NCBI RefSeq assembly: GCF_051262515.1
Contig: NZ_JBIMER010000005.1
Coordinates: forward strand, 62,001 to 126,000
From: Arthrobacter_N sp051262515
GTDB taxonomy: Bacteria > Actinomycetota > Actinomycetes > Actinomycetales > Micrococcaceae
Reading direction: 5' to 3'
DNA: 64,000 nucleotides
Position 1 is the first letter of the stretch. Each line of letters opens with the position of its first letter. Position numbers and translations under genes: made by a program. Under the pieces are notes generated by a model. That model made no database searches. It saw only the letters and a program-made list of their open reading frames with translations, and was not told where the DNA came from. Below are positions 47,608 through 55,877 of this stretch, piece by piece.

Positions 47608-50190
47608 CTACTGCCGACTGACGGAGAGCCCTCCACCGTCCACGGCTTCCACTAGTACCCCGTCCCCGTCGGCAATCGTCCCCGCCAGCAGTTCCCTGGC
47701 CAGACGGTCGCCGATCTCGCGCTGCACCAGGCGACGCAGCGGCCGGGCACCGAAGGCGGGATCGTAGCCGGCCAACGCCAGCCACTCCCTGGCCGCCTCT
47801 GTGACGCTGAGCGTCAGGCGACGGGCAGCCAGCCGCCGGCCCAGCGCATCGACCTGGAGGTCCACGATGTTCCCCAGCTGGTCGAGGGACAGTGGATCGA
47901 ACATCACCACGTCGTCGAGCCTGTTGAGGAACTCCGGCTTGAAAGAGGCGTTGACCAGGTTCATGACGGCGCTCCTCTTGTGTTCGGCCTCCAGCGCCGG
48001 ATCCACCAGGAACTGCGAACCGAGGTTGGACGTCAGCACGAGGATGGCGTTGCGGAAGTCCACGGTGCGGCCCTGGCCGTCGGTGAGCCGGCCGTCGTCG
48101 AGCACCTGAAGCAGGATGTCGAAGACCTCCGGGTGCGCCTTCTCGACCTCGTCCAGCAACACCACGGAGTAGGGTCGGCGGCGGACGGCCTCGGTGAGCT
48201 GGCCGCCCTCCTCGTAGCCCACGTACCCGGGAGGGGCCCCGACCAACCGCGAAACCGAGTGCTTCTCGGAGTATTCGGACATGTCGATGCGGACCATCGC
48301 CCGGTCGTCGTCGAACAGGAAATCAGCGAGCGCCTTCGCCAGTTCCGTCTTTCCCACGCCGGTGGGCCCCAGGAACATGAACGAACCGGTGGGCCGGTCC
48401 GGATCCGAGATCCCGGCGCGGGCCCGGCGGACGGCGTCGGACACCGCGCCGACGGCCTTTTCCTGGCCGATCAACCGCTTGCCGAGGAACTCCTCCATGT
48501 GCAGCAGCTTCTGGCTTTCGCCCTGCAACATGCGACCGGCCGGAATGCCGGTCCACGCGGAGATCACTTCCGCGATGTCGTCGGCCGTGACCTCCTCCGA
48601 AACCATCAGCTCCGTGTCCCCACCCTGCTGTTCCGCGGCCTGCGCGGTCTCCAGCTCGCGCTGCAATTCGGGGATCTCTCCATACAACAAGCGGGAAGCC
48701 TGCTCCAGATGGCCGTCGCGCTGGAGGACCTCGGCATCGGAACGAAGCTCCTTGATACGCGACTTGAGGTCGCCAACGCGGTTGAGTCCCGCCTTCTCCG
48801 ACTCCCAGCGGGCATTGAGGCCGTCAAGGGCCTCCGTCTTGTCCGCCATATCCGCCCGCAACGCCTCCAGCCGGTCGACCGATGCCTCGTCGGTGGCCTT
48901 CGCGAGCGCCAACTCCTCCATCTTCAACCGGTCGACCGACCGGCGGAGCTGGTCGATCTCCTCGGGTGCCGAGTCGATTTCCATGCGCAGCCGGGAGGCG
49001 GCCTCGTCGACGAGGTCGATCGCCTTGTCCGGCAGCTGGCGCCCGGCGATGTAGCGGTTGGACAGGGTCGCCGCGGCCACCAGCGCCGAGTCCCCGATGG
49101 AGACCTTGTGGTGTGCCTCGTACCGCTCCTTGAGCCCGCGCAGGATACCGATGGTGTCGTCGACCGACGGCTCGCCGACGTACACCTGTTGGAAGCGGCG
49201 CTCGAGGGCGGCGTCTTTTTCGATGTTCTTCCGGTACTCGTCCAAGGTCGTGGCGCCGATGAGCCGGAGCTCGCCGCGCGCCAACATGGGCTTGAGCATG
49301 TTCCCGGCGTCCATGGCCCCCTCGGAGGCCCCTGCGCCGACGACGGTGTGGATCTCGTCGATGAAGGTGACAATCTGGCCGTTGGATCCCTTGATCTCCT
49401 CCAGCACGGCCTTGAGCCGCTCCTCGAACTCGCCACGGTATTTGGCCCCGGCGATCATCGAGCCGAGGTCCAGAGCGATAAGAGTTTTCCCCCGCAGAGA
49501 CTCCGGAACGTCGCCGGCGACCATCCTTTGGGCGAGCCCCTCCACCACGGCCGTCTTGCCGACGCCGGGCTCGCCGATGAGTACCGGGTTGTTCTTCGTG
49601 CGGCGGGAAAGCACCTGCACCACGCGGCGGATTTCGGCGTCGCGGCCGATCACCGGGTCCAACTTTCCTGAACGGGCGATCGCCGTGAGATCCGTGCCGT
49701 ACTTCTCCAGCGCCTGGAACGTGTTTTCGGGATCCGGGTTGTCCACCTTGCGGTCTCCACGGATGCCGGGCAGGCCCGCACGGAGCGCCTCGGGACTGGC
49801 CGCGGACCCGCGGAGCGCGGAGCCCGCCGCCCCGGTGTCCGAGGCCAGGCCCAGGAGCAGGTGCTCGGTCGAGACATAGGTGTCGCCCAGCCGTTCCGCC
49901 TCCTGCTGGGCAGAAGCGATGACCTGCAGCATCCCACGCGAAAACTGCGCCTGTGCCACGGACGTACCCGACGACGCCGGCAGCGATTTGATGGCGGCGC
50001 TGGCCTGCGCGGAGACGACGTCGGGATCAACTCCGGCTGCCCGCAGGAGCGCCACGGCGATGGATTCGCGCTTGTCCATCAGCGCCTTGAGCAGGTGCGC
50101 CGGCTCGATCTGCGGATTTCCGGCCGTGGAGGCGTTCATTCCGGCGGCCGAAAGCGCCTCTTGGCTTTGGGTGGTGAATTTGGAGTCCAC
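47608..50190 (-). CDS. clpB: ATP-dependent chaperone ClpB (disaggregase)
   Basis: An 860-residue Hsp104/ClpB. Order of domains: Clp N domain (1-145, two repeats), NBD1 with Walker A GEPGVGKTAVVEG (Lys212), the coiled-coil middle domain (about 400-520) and NBD2 with GPTGVGKTELAKAL (Lys614). No ClpP-binding (IGF/L) loop is seen, as expected for ClpB and not ClpC. It works with DnaK/DnaJ/GrpE, encoded 5 kb away. A HAIR-like operator lies 39 bases upstream, so it belongs to the HspR regulon. Confidence 0.97.
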   Translation of the reverse strand: MDSKFTTQSQEALSAAGMNASTAGNPQIEPAHLLKALMDKRESIAVALLRAAGVDPDVVSAQASAAIKSLPASSGTSVAQAQFSRGMLQVIASAQQEAERLGDTYVSTEHLLLGLASDTGAAGSALRGSAASPEALRAGLPGIRGDRKVDNPDPENTFQALEKYGTDLTAIARSGKLDPVIGRDAEIRRVVQVLSRRTKNNPVLIGEPGVGKTAVVEGLAQRMVAGDVPESLRGKTLIALDLGSMIAGAKYRGEFEERLKAVLEEIKGSNGQIVTFIDEIHTVVGAGASEGAMDAGNMLKPMLARGELRLIGATTLDEYRKNIEKDAALERRFQQVYVGEPSVDDTIGILRGLKERYEAHHKVSIGDSALVAAATLSNRYIAGRQLPDKAIDLVDEAASRLRMEIDSAPEEIDQLRRSVDRLKMEELALAKATDEASVDRLEALRADMADKTEALDGLNARWESEKAGLNRVGDLKSRIKELRSDAEVLQRDGHLEQASRLLYGEIPELQRELETAQAAEQQGGDTELMVSEEVTADDIAEVISAWTGIPAGRMLQGESQKLLHMEEFLGKRLIGQEKAVGAVSDAVRRARAGISDPDRPTGSFMFLGPTGVGKTELAKALADFLFDDDRAMVRIDMSEYSEKHSVSRLVGAPPGYVGYEEGGQLTEAVRRRPYSVVLLDEVEKAHPEVFDILLQVLDDGRLTDGQGRTVDFRNAILVLTSNLGSQFLVDPALEAEHKRSAVMNLVNASFKPEFLNRLDDVVMFDPLSLDQLGNIVDLQVDALGRRLAARRLTLSVTEAAREWLALAGYDPAFGARPLRRLVQREIGDRLARELLAGTIADGDGVLVEAVDGGGLSVSRQ

Positions 50191-50228
50191 GACGGTTCCC
50201 TTTCTCTGCGCTAACAGTCGGTGTCAGA

Positions 50229-50249
50229 CTTGAGTCTACATCGCTCAAC
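50229..50249 (-). promoter_or_regulatory. HAIR (HspR operator) upstream of clpB
   Basis: On the plus strand CTTGAGT-CTACATC-GCTCAAC matches CTTGAGT-N7-ACTCAAG at 12 of 14 arm positions. The TAGACT hexamer read on the minus strand across its edge also occurs at the dnaK promoter, placing the operator over a likely -10 element. Confidence 0.85.
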
Positions 50250-50296
50250 TTTAGTGCAGCGCGGATTATTCCGCCGGCGAAGGGCCGCACGGTGGC

Positions 50297-50508
50297 TTAT
50301 CCCGCCGCTGCGGTCTCGATGACTGCCAGATCCAGCTTGCGCATCGGCATGAACGCCTCGACGACCCGGCGGGACACCTCAGGATCCCCGCCGGCGAGCA
50401 GCTCGGTCAGCCGGCGCGGCACCACCTACCAGGACACACCGAAACGGTCCTTGAGCCAGCCGCACCGGCTCTCATCGCCACCGGATGTCAATTGACGATG
50501 TCCTGCAT
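50297..50508 (-). pseudogene. VOC-family (PhnB-like) gene relic with internal deletion and nonsense codon
   Basis: Reading the minus strand, an ATG at 50506-50508 opens MQDIVN then stops; this resembles the start of PhnB-like VOC proteins. In another frame the C-terminal part follows at once: LTSGGDESRCGWLKDRFGVS, Trp, TAG (50426-50428), then VVPRRLTELLAGGDPEVSRR and EAFMPMRKLDLAVIE to a TAA at 50297-50299. In intact homologues the residue at the TAG is Gln (SWQVVP), so CAG changed to TAG. The middle of the gene is deleted. It fills the 366-base gap between clpB and yccF with the HAIR site. Confidence 0.75.
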
Positions 50509-50557
50509 GGTGAAGCCCTTCCGGAACCCACGGAGACGTCGTGGCGGACGGCGTCGC

Positions 50558-50986
50558 TCAGCGGCGCCGTGCCATCGCCGACGTCCCGAAGGGACCTTGC
50601 GCCGAGGGAACGATCTCCTTGCCGAGAGGCACCAACGACACGGGGATCAGTTTGAGGTTGGCAATGCCCAGCGGAATGCCGATGATGCTCACAAACATCG
50701 GGATGGCGGTGACCACATGGCCGATGGCAATCCAGAGGCCCGCCACGAGGATCCAGATGACGTTGCCTATCGTCGAGAAGGCCCCGGTCCGGCCGCCACG
50801 GTCCACGATGGTCCGGCCGAACGGCCAGAGGGCGTAGCTCGCGATCCGGAACGAGGCGATCCCGAAAGGAATCGTCACGATCAGGAGGCAACACACGATG
50901 CCGGCGAGGAAGTACCCGAGGGCCAACCAGATTCCGCCGAACAGCAGCCAGATGACATTGAGGATGATGGCAAGCGGTCCGTTCAT
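50558..50986 (-). CDS. YccF domain-containing membrane protein
   Basis: A 142-residue protein with two copies of the YccF domain, each with paired membrane helices: NVIWLLFGGIWLALGYFLAG and NVIWILVAGLWIAIGHVVTA, each followed by a stretch of the form IPFGIASFRIASYALWPFGR or IGIPLGIANLKLIPVSLVPLG. Function unknown in all organisms. ATG at 50984-50986 is preceded by GGGAGG with a seven-base spacer; an upstream in-frame start lacks this. It is divergent from the PBP gene, 71 bases away. Confidence 0.9.
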   Translation of the reverse strand: MNGPLAIILNVIWLLFGGIWLALGYFLAGIVCCLLIVTIPFGIASFRIASYALWPFGRTIVDRGGRTGAFSTIGNVIWILVAGLWIAIGHVVTAIPMFVSIIGIPLGIANLKLIPVSLVPLGKEIVPSAQGPFGTSAMARRR

Positions 50987-51057
50987 GGAACCATCCTCCC
51001 GCATGCGCCCCCGACCCGCCATCGGGAAGTCCCCCAATTAATGGACATAATGGGTGC

Positions 51058-53055
51058 ATGACCCCCACCCCCCGGTCCATCGCCGCCGTCGTCCTCCTGC
51101 TCCTCGCCTCGTCGCTGGCCGCATGCAGCGAGCAGGCGCCGGATCCCGCGCCCGCCGCAGCGGCACTGGCACAGGGTCTGGCCGAAGCGGAACTGTCGGC
51201 TGTTCCGGTCGTGGGCGGGGACGGCGCGGGTGCGACCGACGCGCTCGAGCTCGCCTACGGCCCACTGACCGACGTGCCCCGGACGGTAACGGTGGAATCG
51301 GTGGCGATCGACGGGCGGCCCGACGACGACGGGCCGGCCACCGCGACGGCGACTTTGCGCAGCGTGTGGGATGTCGACGATTCGGACGAGGACTGGTCCT
51401 ACACCACGGAGGCCACGCTGGAATACAACACGGAGGCGGAAGCCTGGGAGACGCGCTTCGCCCCGGACGTGGCCGTGAAGGGGCTCCGCGACGGCGAGAC
51501 GCTCCGGCTGCGCACGGCGACCGCCGAACGCGGCGACATCCTCGGCGCCGACGACGACGTCCTGGTCACCAACCGCCCGGTGTTGCGCCTGGGCATCGAC
51601 AAGAGCCGGCTCGACGGCGGCTCGGCCGCCACCAGCGCCCAGGCCCTGGCCGGGCTCGTGGACATCGACGCGCAGGACTTCGCCCAGCGCGTGGAGGCCG
51701 CTGGCGACAGGGCGTTCGTCGAAGGCATTGTGCTCCGGGATGACGACTCCCTGGCGATCACCGAAGCCGACGTCGCGGAGATCCCGGGGGGCCGGGCCAT
51801 TCCGGACGAACTGCCACTCGCACCGAGCCGGACGTTCGCCCGCGCCATTCTGGGCACGGTCGGCCCGGCGTCGGCCGAGCTCGTCGAGAAGTCCGAGGGC
51901 AGGCTGTCCGCCGGGGACGCGGCCGGGCTGTCGGGAATCCAATCGACCTACGACGAGCGTCTGGCCGGGACACCGGGCCTGTCAGTGTGGACGGCCCCGG
52001 CGCCTTCGGGGGACTCCGGGGGCGACACCAGCGCGGAGCCGAATGCGGCCGAGGGCGCCGACGCGGCCGGGGAACCGCGCCAGCTGTTCAGCCGACCGGC
52101 GGTGGACGGCGAGGCCATCAAGACAACGCTCGACCCGTCCCTCCAGAGCGTGGCGGAGGACATCGTCTCCGCGCCGGACTCGCCCAGCGGGATCGTCGCA
52201 CTGCGGCCGTCGGACGGCTCCGTGCTGGCCGCCGCCAGCGGACCCCAGAGCAACTCCTACAACACGGCCATGATCGGCCGGTATGCCCCCGGGTCCACGT
52301 TCAAGGTGGTTTCCGCGCTGGCGATGCTGCGTTCCGGCTACACGCCCCAAAGCGAGGTCGAATGCCCGCAGACCACCGTCCTGGATGGCCGGAGCTTCAA
52401 GAACTACACGGGATACCCGGAGGCGGGCTTGGGCACCATCACCCTGTCCGAGGCCATTGCGCAGTCCTGCAACACCGTGTTCATCCAGGCCAGCGACAAG
52501 GTGGACATGGCAACAGTCGCCGAGGCGGCCGGATCGCTGGGCCTCGCGGAGGAACCCAGCGCGGGCGCACCGGCCTTCCTCGGGTCCGTACCGACGGACT
52601 CCACAGGCACCACGCACGCCGCCAACATGATCGGGCAGGGCGTGGTGGAGTCCTCCGTGCTGGGCATGGCCACGGTGGCGGCCTCGGTCGCGAACGGAGC
52701 AACCGTCTCCCCGCGGATCGTGGAGGACCCCGCCCCCGCGGCCGCCAGGCAACCGTCCACCCCCCTGACCGAGGACGAGGCCGCCCAACTGCTGGACATG
52801 ATGGGCGGAACCGTAGACCACGGCACCGTCACCGAACTCCAGGACGTGCCAGGGCCGGCGGTCGCCGCCAAGACCGGAACGGCCGAATACGGCGACGGGA
52901 CCGAGGACCTCCGGCACACCTGGGTCATCGCCGTCCAGGGCGATCTGGCCGTCGCCGCCTTCGTCGAGACGGGAACCTCCGGGGCCGAAACCGGCGGCCC
53001 GTTGATCAAGGAGTTCCTCACCCGGGCGCACGTCCTCGCCGCCGCGGACGGCTAA
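51058..53055 (+). CDS. Lipoprotein class B-like penicillin-binding protein (MecA/Pbp2a-like)
   Basis: A 665-residue protein. Signal and lipobox: SIAAVVLLLLASSLAACSE with Cys23. Residues 30-150 fit the NTF2-like MecA N-terminal domain, then a PBP dimerisation domain (about 155-330, with RLRTATAERGDILG at its start). The transpeptidase domain has S413-T-F-K416, S470-C-N472 and K605-T-G; all three active-site motifs are intact. Such proteins are monofunctional DD-transpeptidases; a link to beta-lactam tolerance is only an inference. trmB follows 10 bases later. Confidence 0.9.
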   Translation: MTPTPRSIAAVVLLLLASSLAACSEQAPDPAPAAAALAQGLAEAELSAVPVVGGDGAGATDALELAYGPLTDVPRTVTVESVAIDGRPDDDGPATATATLRSVWDVDDSDEDWSYTTEATLEYNTEAEAWETRFAPDVAVKGLRDGETLRLRTATAERGDILGADDDVLVTNRPVLRLGIDKSRLDGGSAATSAQALAGLVDIDAQDFAQRVEAAGDRAFVEGIVLRDDDSLAITEADVAEIPGGRAIPDELPLAPSRTFARAILGTVGPASAELVEKSEGRLSAGDAAGLSGIQSTYDERLAGTPGLSVWTAPAPSGDSGGDTSAEPNAAEGADAAGEPRQLFSRPAVDGEAIKTTLDPSLQSVAEDIVSAPDSPSGIVALRPSDGSVLAAASGPQSNSYNTAMIGRYAPGSTFKVVSALAMLRSGYTPQSEVECPQTTVLDGRSFKNYTGYPEAGLGTITLSEAIAQSCNTVFIQASDKVDMATVAEAAGSLGLAEEPSAGAPAFLGSVPTDSTGTTHAANMIGQGVVESSVLGMATVAASVANGATVSPRIVEDPAPAAARQPSTPLTEDEAAQLLDMMGGTVDHGTVTELQDVPGPAVAAKTGTAEYGDGTEDLRHTWVIAVQGDLAVAAFVETGTSGAETGGPLIKEFLTRAHVLAAADG

Positions 53056-53065
53056 TCTTGATCCA

Positions 53066-53920
53066 ATGGACACCCACGACCCCAAGCCGCCGCAAAGCGG
53101 GCGCGCCGTCGACGACCTGAGCTACTACCGCACCGAACCGGTCTCGTTCGTGCGCCGCGGAACGCGCCTGCACGGCAGGCGCCAGGAGGCCTGGGAGCGC
53201 CAGTCCGGCCGATTCCTGCTGGAGGTCCCGCGCCACCACGCCGACACCTCGGTCCACGCGAACTTCGGCTTCGACGCCGCCGCGGCGTTCGGACGGGTTG
53301 CGCCGCTGACCGTGGAGATCGGTTCCGGGCTCGGGGAGGCCGTGGCCGACGCCGCCGAACGGCATCCCGAACGCGACTTCCTGGCCGTCGAGGTGTACCG
53401 CCCCGGCCTCGCGCAACTGATGGTGCGGATCGAGCAAAAGGGCCTGACCAACGTCCGGGCCGTTCAGGCCAACGCCCCGGAGGTCCTGGACGTGATGCTG
53501 CGCCCCGGCTCCGTTGACGAACTGTGGGTGTTCTTCCCCGACCCGTGGCACAAGGTGCGGCACCACAAGCGTCGTCTGGTGAAGGCGTCGTTCGCGGACA
53601 AGGCTGCGCGTGTCTTGGCGCCCGGCGGCACGTGGCGCCTGGCCACCGACTGGTCCAACTACGCCGAACAGATGCGCGAAACGCTGGATTCCTCCGCGGA
53701 TTTCAAGAACCTCCACCCGGGCGGCGACGCCGGCCCGGAAGGAACCCTGACGCGGGTGCGCCGCGGCGGACTCGAAGGGCACGAGGGCGAATCAGAGTTC
53801 ACGGACGAACGCGGCGGCTGGGCTCCGCGCTTCGACGAACGCGTCCTCACCAGCTTCGAGGGGAAGGCGCTGAAGGCCGGACGGCTGGTCTTCGACCTGG
53901 CCTACCGGCGAACGGCCTAG
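53066..53920 (+). CDS. trmB: tRNA (guanine(46)-N7)-methyltransferase
   Basis: A 284-residue TrmB. SAM motif I is TVEIGSGLGEAVADAAE and the family hallmark FPDPWHKVRHHKRRLV (Asp and Pro of the catalytic loop) is at about 155-170. ATDWSNYAEQM and GWAPRFDERVLTSFE close the fold. An N-terminal extension of 45 residues (YYRTEPVSFVRRGTRLHGRR) is usual in actinobacterial members. It lies 10 bases after the PBP gene. Confidence 0.96.
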   Translation: MDTHDPKPPQSGRAVDDLSYYRTEPVSFVRRGTRLHGRRQEAWERQSGRFLLEVPRHHADTSVHANFGFDAAAAFGRVAPLTVEIGSGLGEAVADAAERHPERDFLAVEVYRPGLAQLMVRIEQKGLTNVRAVQANAPEVLDVMLRPGSVDELWVFFPDPWHKVRHHKRRLVKASFADKAARVLAPGGTWRLATDWSNYAEQMRETLDSSADFKNLHPGGDAGPEGTLTRVRRGGLEGHEGESEFTDERGGWAPRFDERVLTSFEGKALKAGRLVFDLAYRRTA

Positions 53921-53948
53921 GTCCTCCGCTCGTCGGCCTCGCGCGGGG

Positions 53949-54476
53949 TTAGCCGGCCGCTTGCGGGGGCAACGCCGTGGCGGCCTCCGGGCCGAATTTG
54001 GCCGCGTACGCGTCGAACAACGGCTTCCAGTCCTTGTCGGCGTCCTCGACGTATCCGCCGACCGATTCGCGCAGGTTGGCCAGGCAGACGTGCCATCCCG
54101 CGCCGTCGCGCGCGCCCCGTCCCCGATCGTCGAGCGAGGCGGCGAACACGAGGCGCGTTCCGGCGTCGTACTCCTGAAGCGCGATGCGCAGGGAATCGCT
54201 CTCCCACCGGAAGGCCAGGCTGCAGCCGGATTCGACGTCGACGACCTCGCCGCGCATCGGCTCCGCGTCGGGTTCGGCGGGGAACGTGAAAACGAGGTCG
54301 CGCCCCGGCGTCCACTCGCCCACGATGGCGGCCGGAAACCAGTCTCGCAGCCCGTCCCGGGTGGTCACCGCGATCCAGGCGTCCCAGCGGTTGACCGGCA
54401 GGTCGATTCCGTAGGTCAACACCCAGCGCTGTCCCGCCGGCGCGAAGGTGGCCAAGTCCATTGCGTACCCCGTCAT
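53949..54476 (-). CDS. SRPBCC/AHSA1-like (START-fold) protein
   Basis: A 175-residue protein of the Bet v1-like fold. The opening strand YGIDLPVNRWDAWIAVTTRD, the REGLRDWFPA-like segment DGLRDWFPAAIVGEWTPG, and later LAFRWESDSLRIALQEYD and HVCLANLRESVGGYV match the activator of Hsp90 ATPase homologue 1-like (AHSA1) group. ATG at 54474-54476 overlaps the previous stop in ATGA, which fixes the start. It is the last gene of the dnaK operon, so a stress-related role as a small-molecule binder is possible but unproven. Confidence 0.87.
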   Translation of the reverse strand: MTGYAMDLATFAPAGQRWVLTYGIDLPVNRWDAWIAVTTRDGLRDWFPAAIVGEWTPGRDLVFTFPAEPDAEPMRGEVVDVESGCSLAFRWESDSLRIALQEYDAGTRLVFAASLDDRGRGARDGAGWHVCLANLRESVGGYVEDADKDWKPLFDAYAAKFGPEAATALPPQAAG

Positions 54477-55432
54477 GGCCACAGTCTACGGCTGGCCGGC
54501 CGCGCGCCCACCGGTTCGCGGCCCGTGGTGACCAGGGCCAGGTTCCGCAGCGACTGCGTTCCCGGGTCGCGGTAACCATGGCTGGCCCGGCGCGCCCCGG
54601 GCACGAACCGCGACGTGTTGTGGCCGGTGACCGGCAACAGGCCAAGGTCCGCCGCGCCGTCGACGCCGAAACCGCGGCCCGGCACGAGGGTCCGTCCGCT
54701 CAAAGCGCGCCCGGCGCGCGCCAGCCAGTCGTCTGCCGCGACGCCTTCGAACACGGCATCGCCGGCGAGCCCCATCAGGGACGGTTCCAGGGCCAGCTGC
54801 CGCGGCACTCCGGCGGAGCCGGTCGTCGCCAGGACGTCCACGCGGATCCGGGGCGTGCCGGGGCCGTCCGGCTGCGCGGCCAGACGCTCCAGGGCGTGGG
54901 CGGCGAGGGTGGCCCCGTAGGAGTGTGCCTCGATGGCGGTGCGCGGCGCGTCGGGCCGCAGCCGGGCGTAGCGACGCAGATCGTGGGCCAAACGTTCGAC
55001 GGCGGCGCGGGCCGTCCGGTTGAAAACCGCCCGCAGCAGGCCCGGGGCGGGATAGGCGAGCCAGGCGACGACCGCCGGGTCCGGTTCCCCCACCAACCGC
55101 TGTTCGAGCAGGAGCTGCCCGGCCTCGCGCGTGGTGCCCCACATCGCCGTCGTCGCCCGGATCCCCGCGCCGGAGAGTTGCCAGGTCACATGGGTGGCCG
55201 TGTCCAAGTTGCCGACCGCGACGGCGGCCAGCGGCTCTGGCCCCGCGAGGTCCAGGTAGAGCAGCCGGCGGCGCGGAATCGCGGCGTCCATGGACGAGGG
55301 CCGCAACGCGTGGACCACCCCGTCGATGGCGGCCTTGTGCCGTTGCGGCAGGCTGTCCCGCCGCCCCTTGAGGACGTCCAGGCGCGCCTCCGCCGCGTCG
55401 CACAGCTCCGCGTAGCCCGTGGGCACCGGCAC
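54473..55432 (-). CDS. Alpha/beta hydrolase, DUF1023 type
   Basis: A 319-residue protein with the DUF1023 nucleophile elbow IEAHSYGATLAAHAL (A-x-S-x-G type, Ser near residue 170). Other parts match the family: RRLLYLDLAGPEPLAAVAVG and VDVLATTGSAGVPRQLAL; a His in PVTGHNTSRFVPG is a likely triad member. DUF1023 proteins are serine hydrolases of unknown substrate, common in actinobacteria. It starts 11 bases after the hspR stop and is coupled to the AHSA1-like gene by an ATGA overlap, so it is part of the dnaK transcript. Confidence 0.85.
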   Translation of the reverse strand: MPVPTGYAELCDAAEARLDVLKGRRDSLPQRHKAAIDGVVHALRPSSMDAAIPRRRLLYLDLAGPEPLAAVAVGNLDTATHVTWQLSGAGIRATTAMWGTTREAGQLLLEQRLVGEPDPAVVAWLAYPAPGLLRAVFNRTARAAVERLAHDLRRYARLRPDAPRTAIEAHSYGATLAAHALERLAAQPDGPGTPRIRVDVLATTGSAGVPRQLALEPSLMGLAGDAVFEGVAADDWLARAGRALSGRTLVPGRGFGVDGAADLGLLPVTGHNTSRFVPGARRASHGYRDPGTQSLRNLALVTTGREPVGARPASRRLWP

Positions 55433-55443
55433 GGCCGGACCCC

Positions 55444-55872
55444 CTACTGCTGGGGCCGCCAGACCACCACGGCCTGGCTGCGTCCGCGGGGGCGCTTGCC
55501 GCGCGCCAGGGGGACGACGTCGCCGCCCGCGCCCGCCGCGAACACCCGGAAGAGTTCGGCGTTGCGCCGGCCGGACCGCGTGGCGTCCAGTTCCTGGGTC
55601 AGCTCGGTCACGCGGGCCCGCAGGGCCGCGACCTGGTTCTCGAGCTCGAGGACGCGGCGGATGCCCTCCAACGAGACGCCGTCCTTGGAAAGGCGCTGCA
55701 CCTCGCGGAGGAGGTCGACGTCGTGCTGGCTGTAACGACGCTGCTTGCCGCGCTGCCGCGACGGGGAGACCAGGCCCATCCTGTCGTACTGGCGGAGGGT
55801 CTGCGGGTGCATCTCGGCGAGCTCCGCGGCAACGGAGATGACGAAAATGGGCACAAACCGGTCCGGCATCAT
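55444..55872 (-). CDS. hspR: Heat-shock repressor HspR (MerR family)
   Basis: A 142-residue MerR-type repressor. The HTH and wing read VISVAAELAEMHPQTLRQYD followed by RMGLVSPSRQRGKQRRYSQHD, as in Streptomyces HspR, and a coiled coil (VLELENQVAALRARVTELTQ) follows. HspR binds HAIR inverted repeats with DnaK as co-repressor. The C-terminal tail is basic and ends WRPQQ. Either of two adjacent ATG codons (55870-55872 or 55867-55869) can be the start. It lies 5 bases after dnaJ, so it is autoregulated through the dnaK promoter. Confidence 0.96.
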   Translation of the reverse strand: MMPDRFVPIFVISVAAELAEMHPQTLRQYDRMGLVSPSRQRGKQRRYSQHDVDLLREVQRLSKDGVSLEGIRRVLELENQVAALRARVTELTQELDATRSGRRNAELFRVFAAGAGGDVVPLARGKRPRGRSQAVVVWRPQQ

Positions 55873-55877
55873 GGGCG

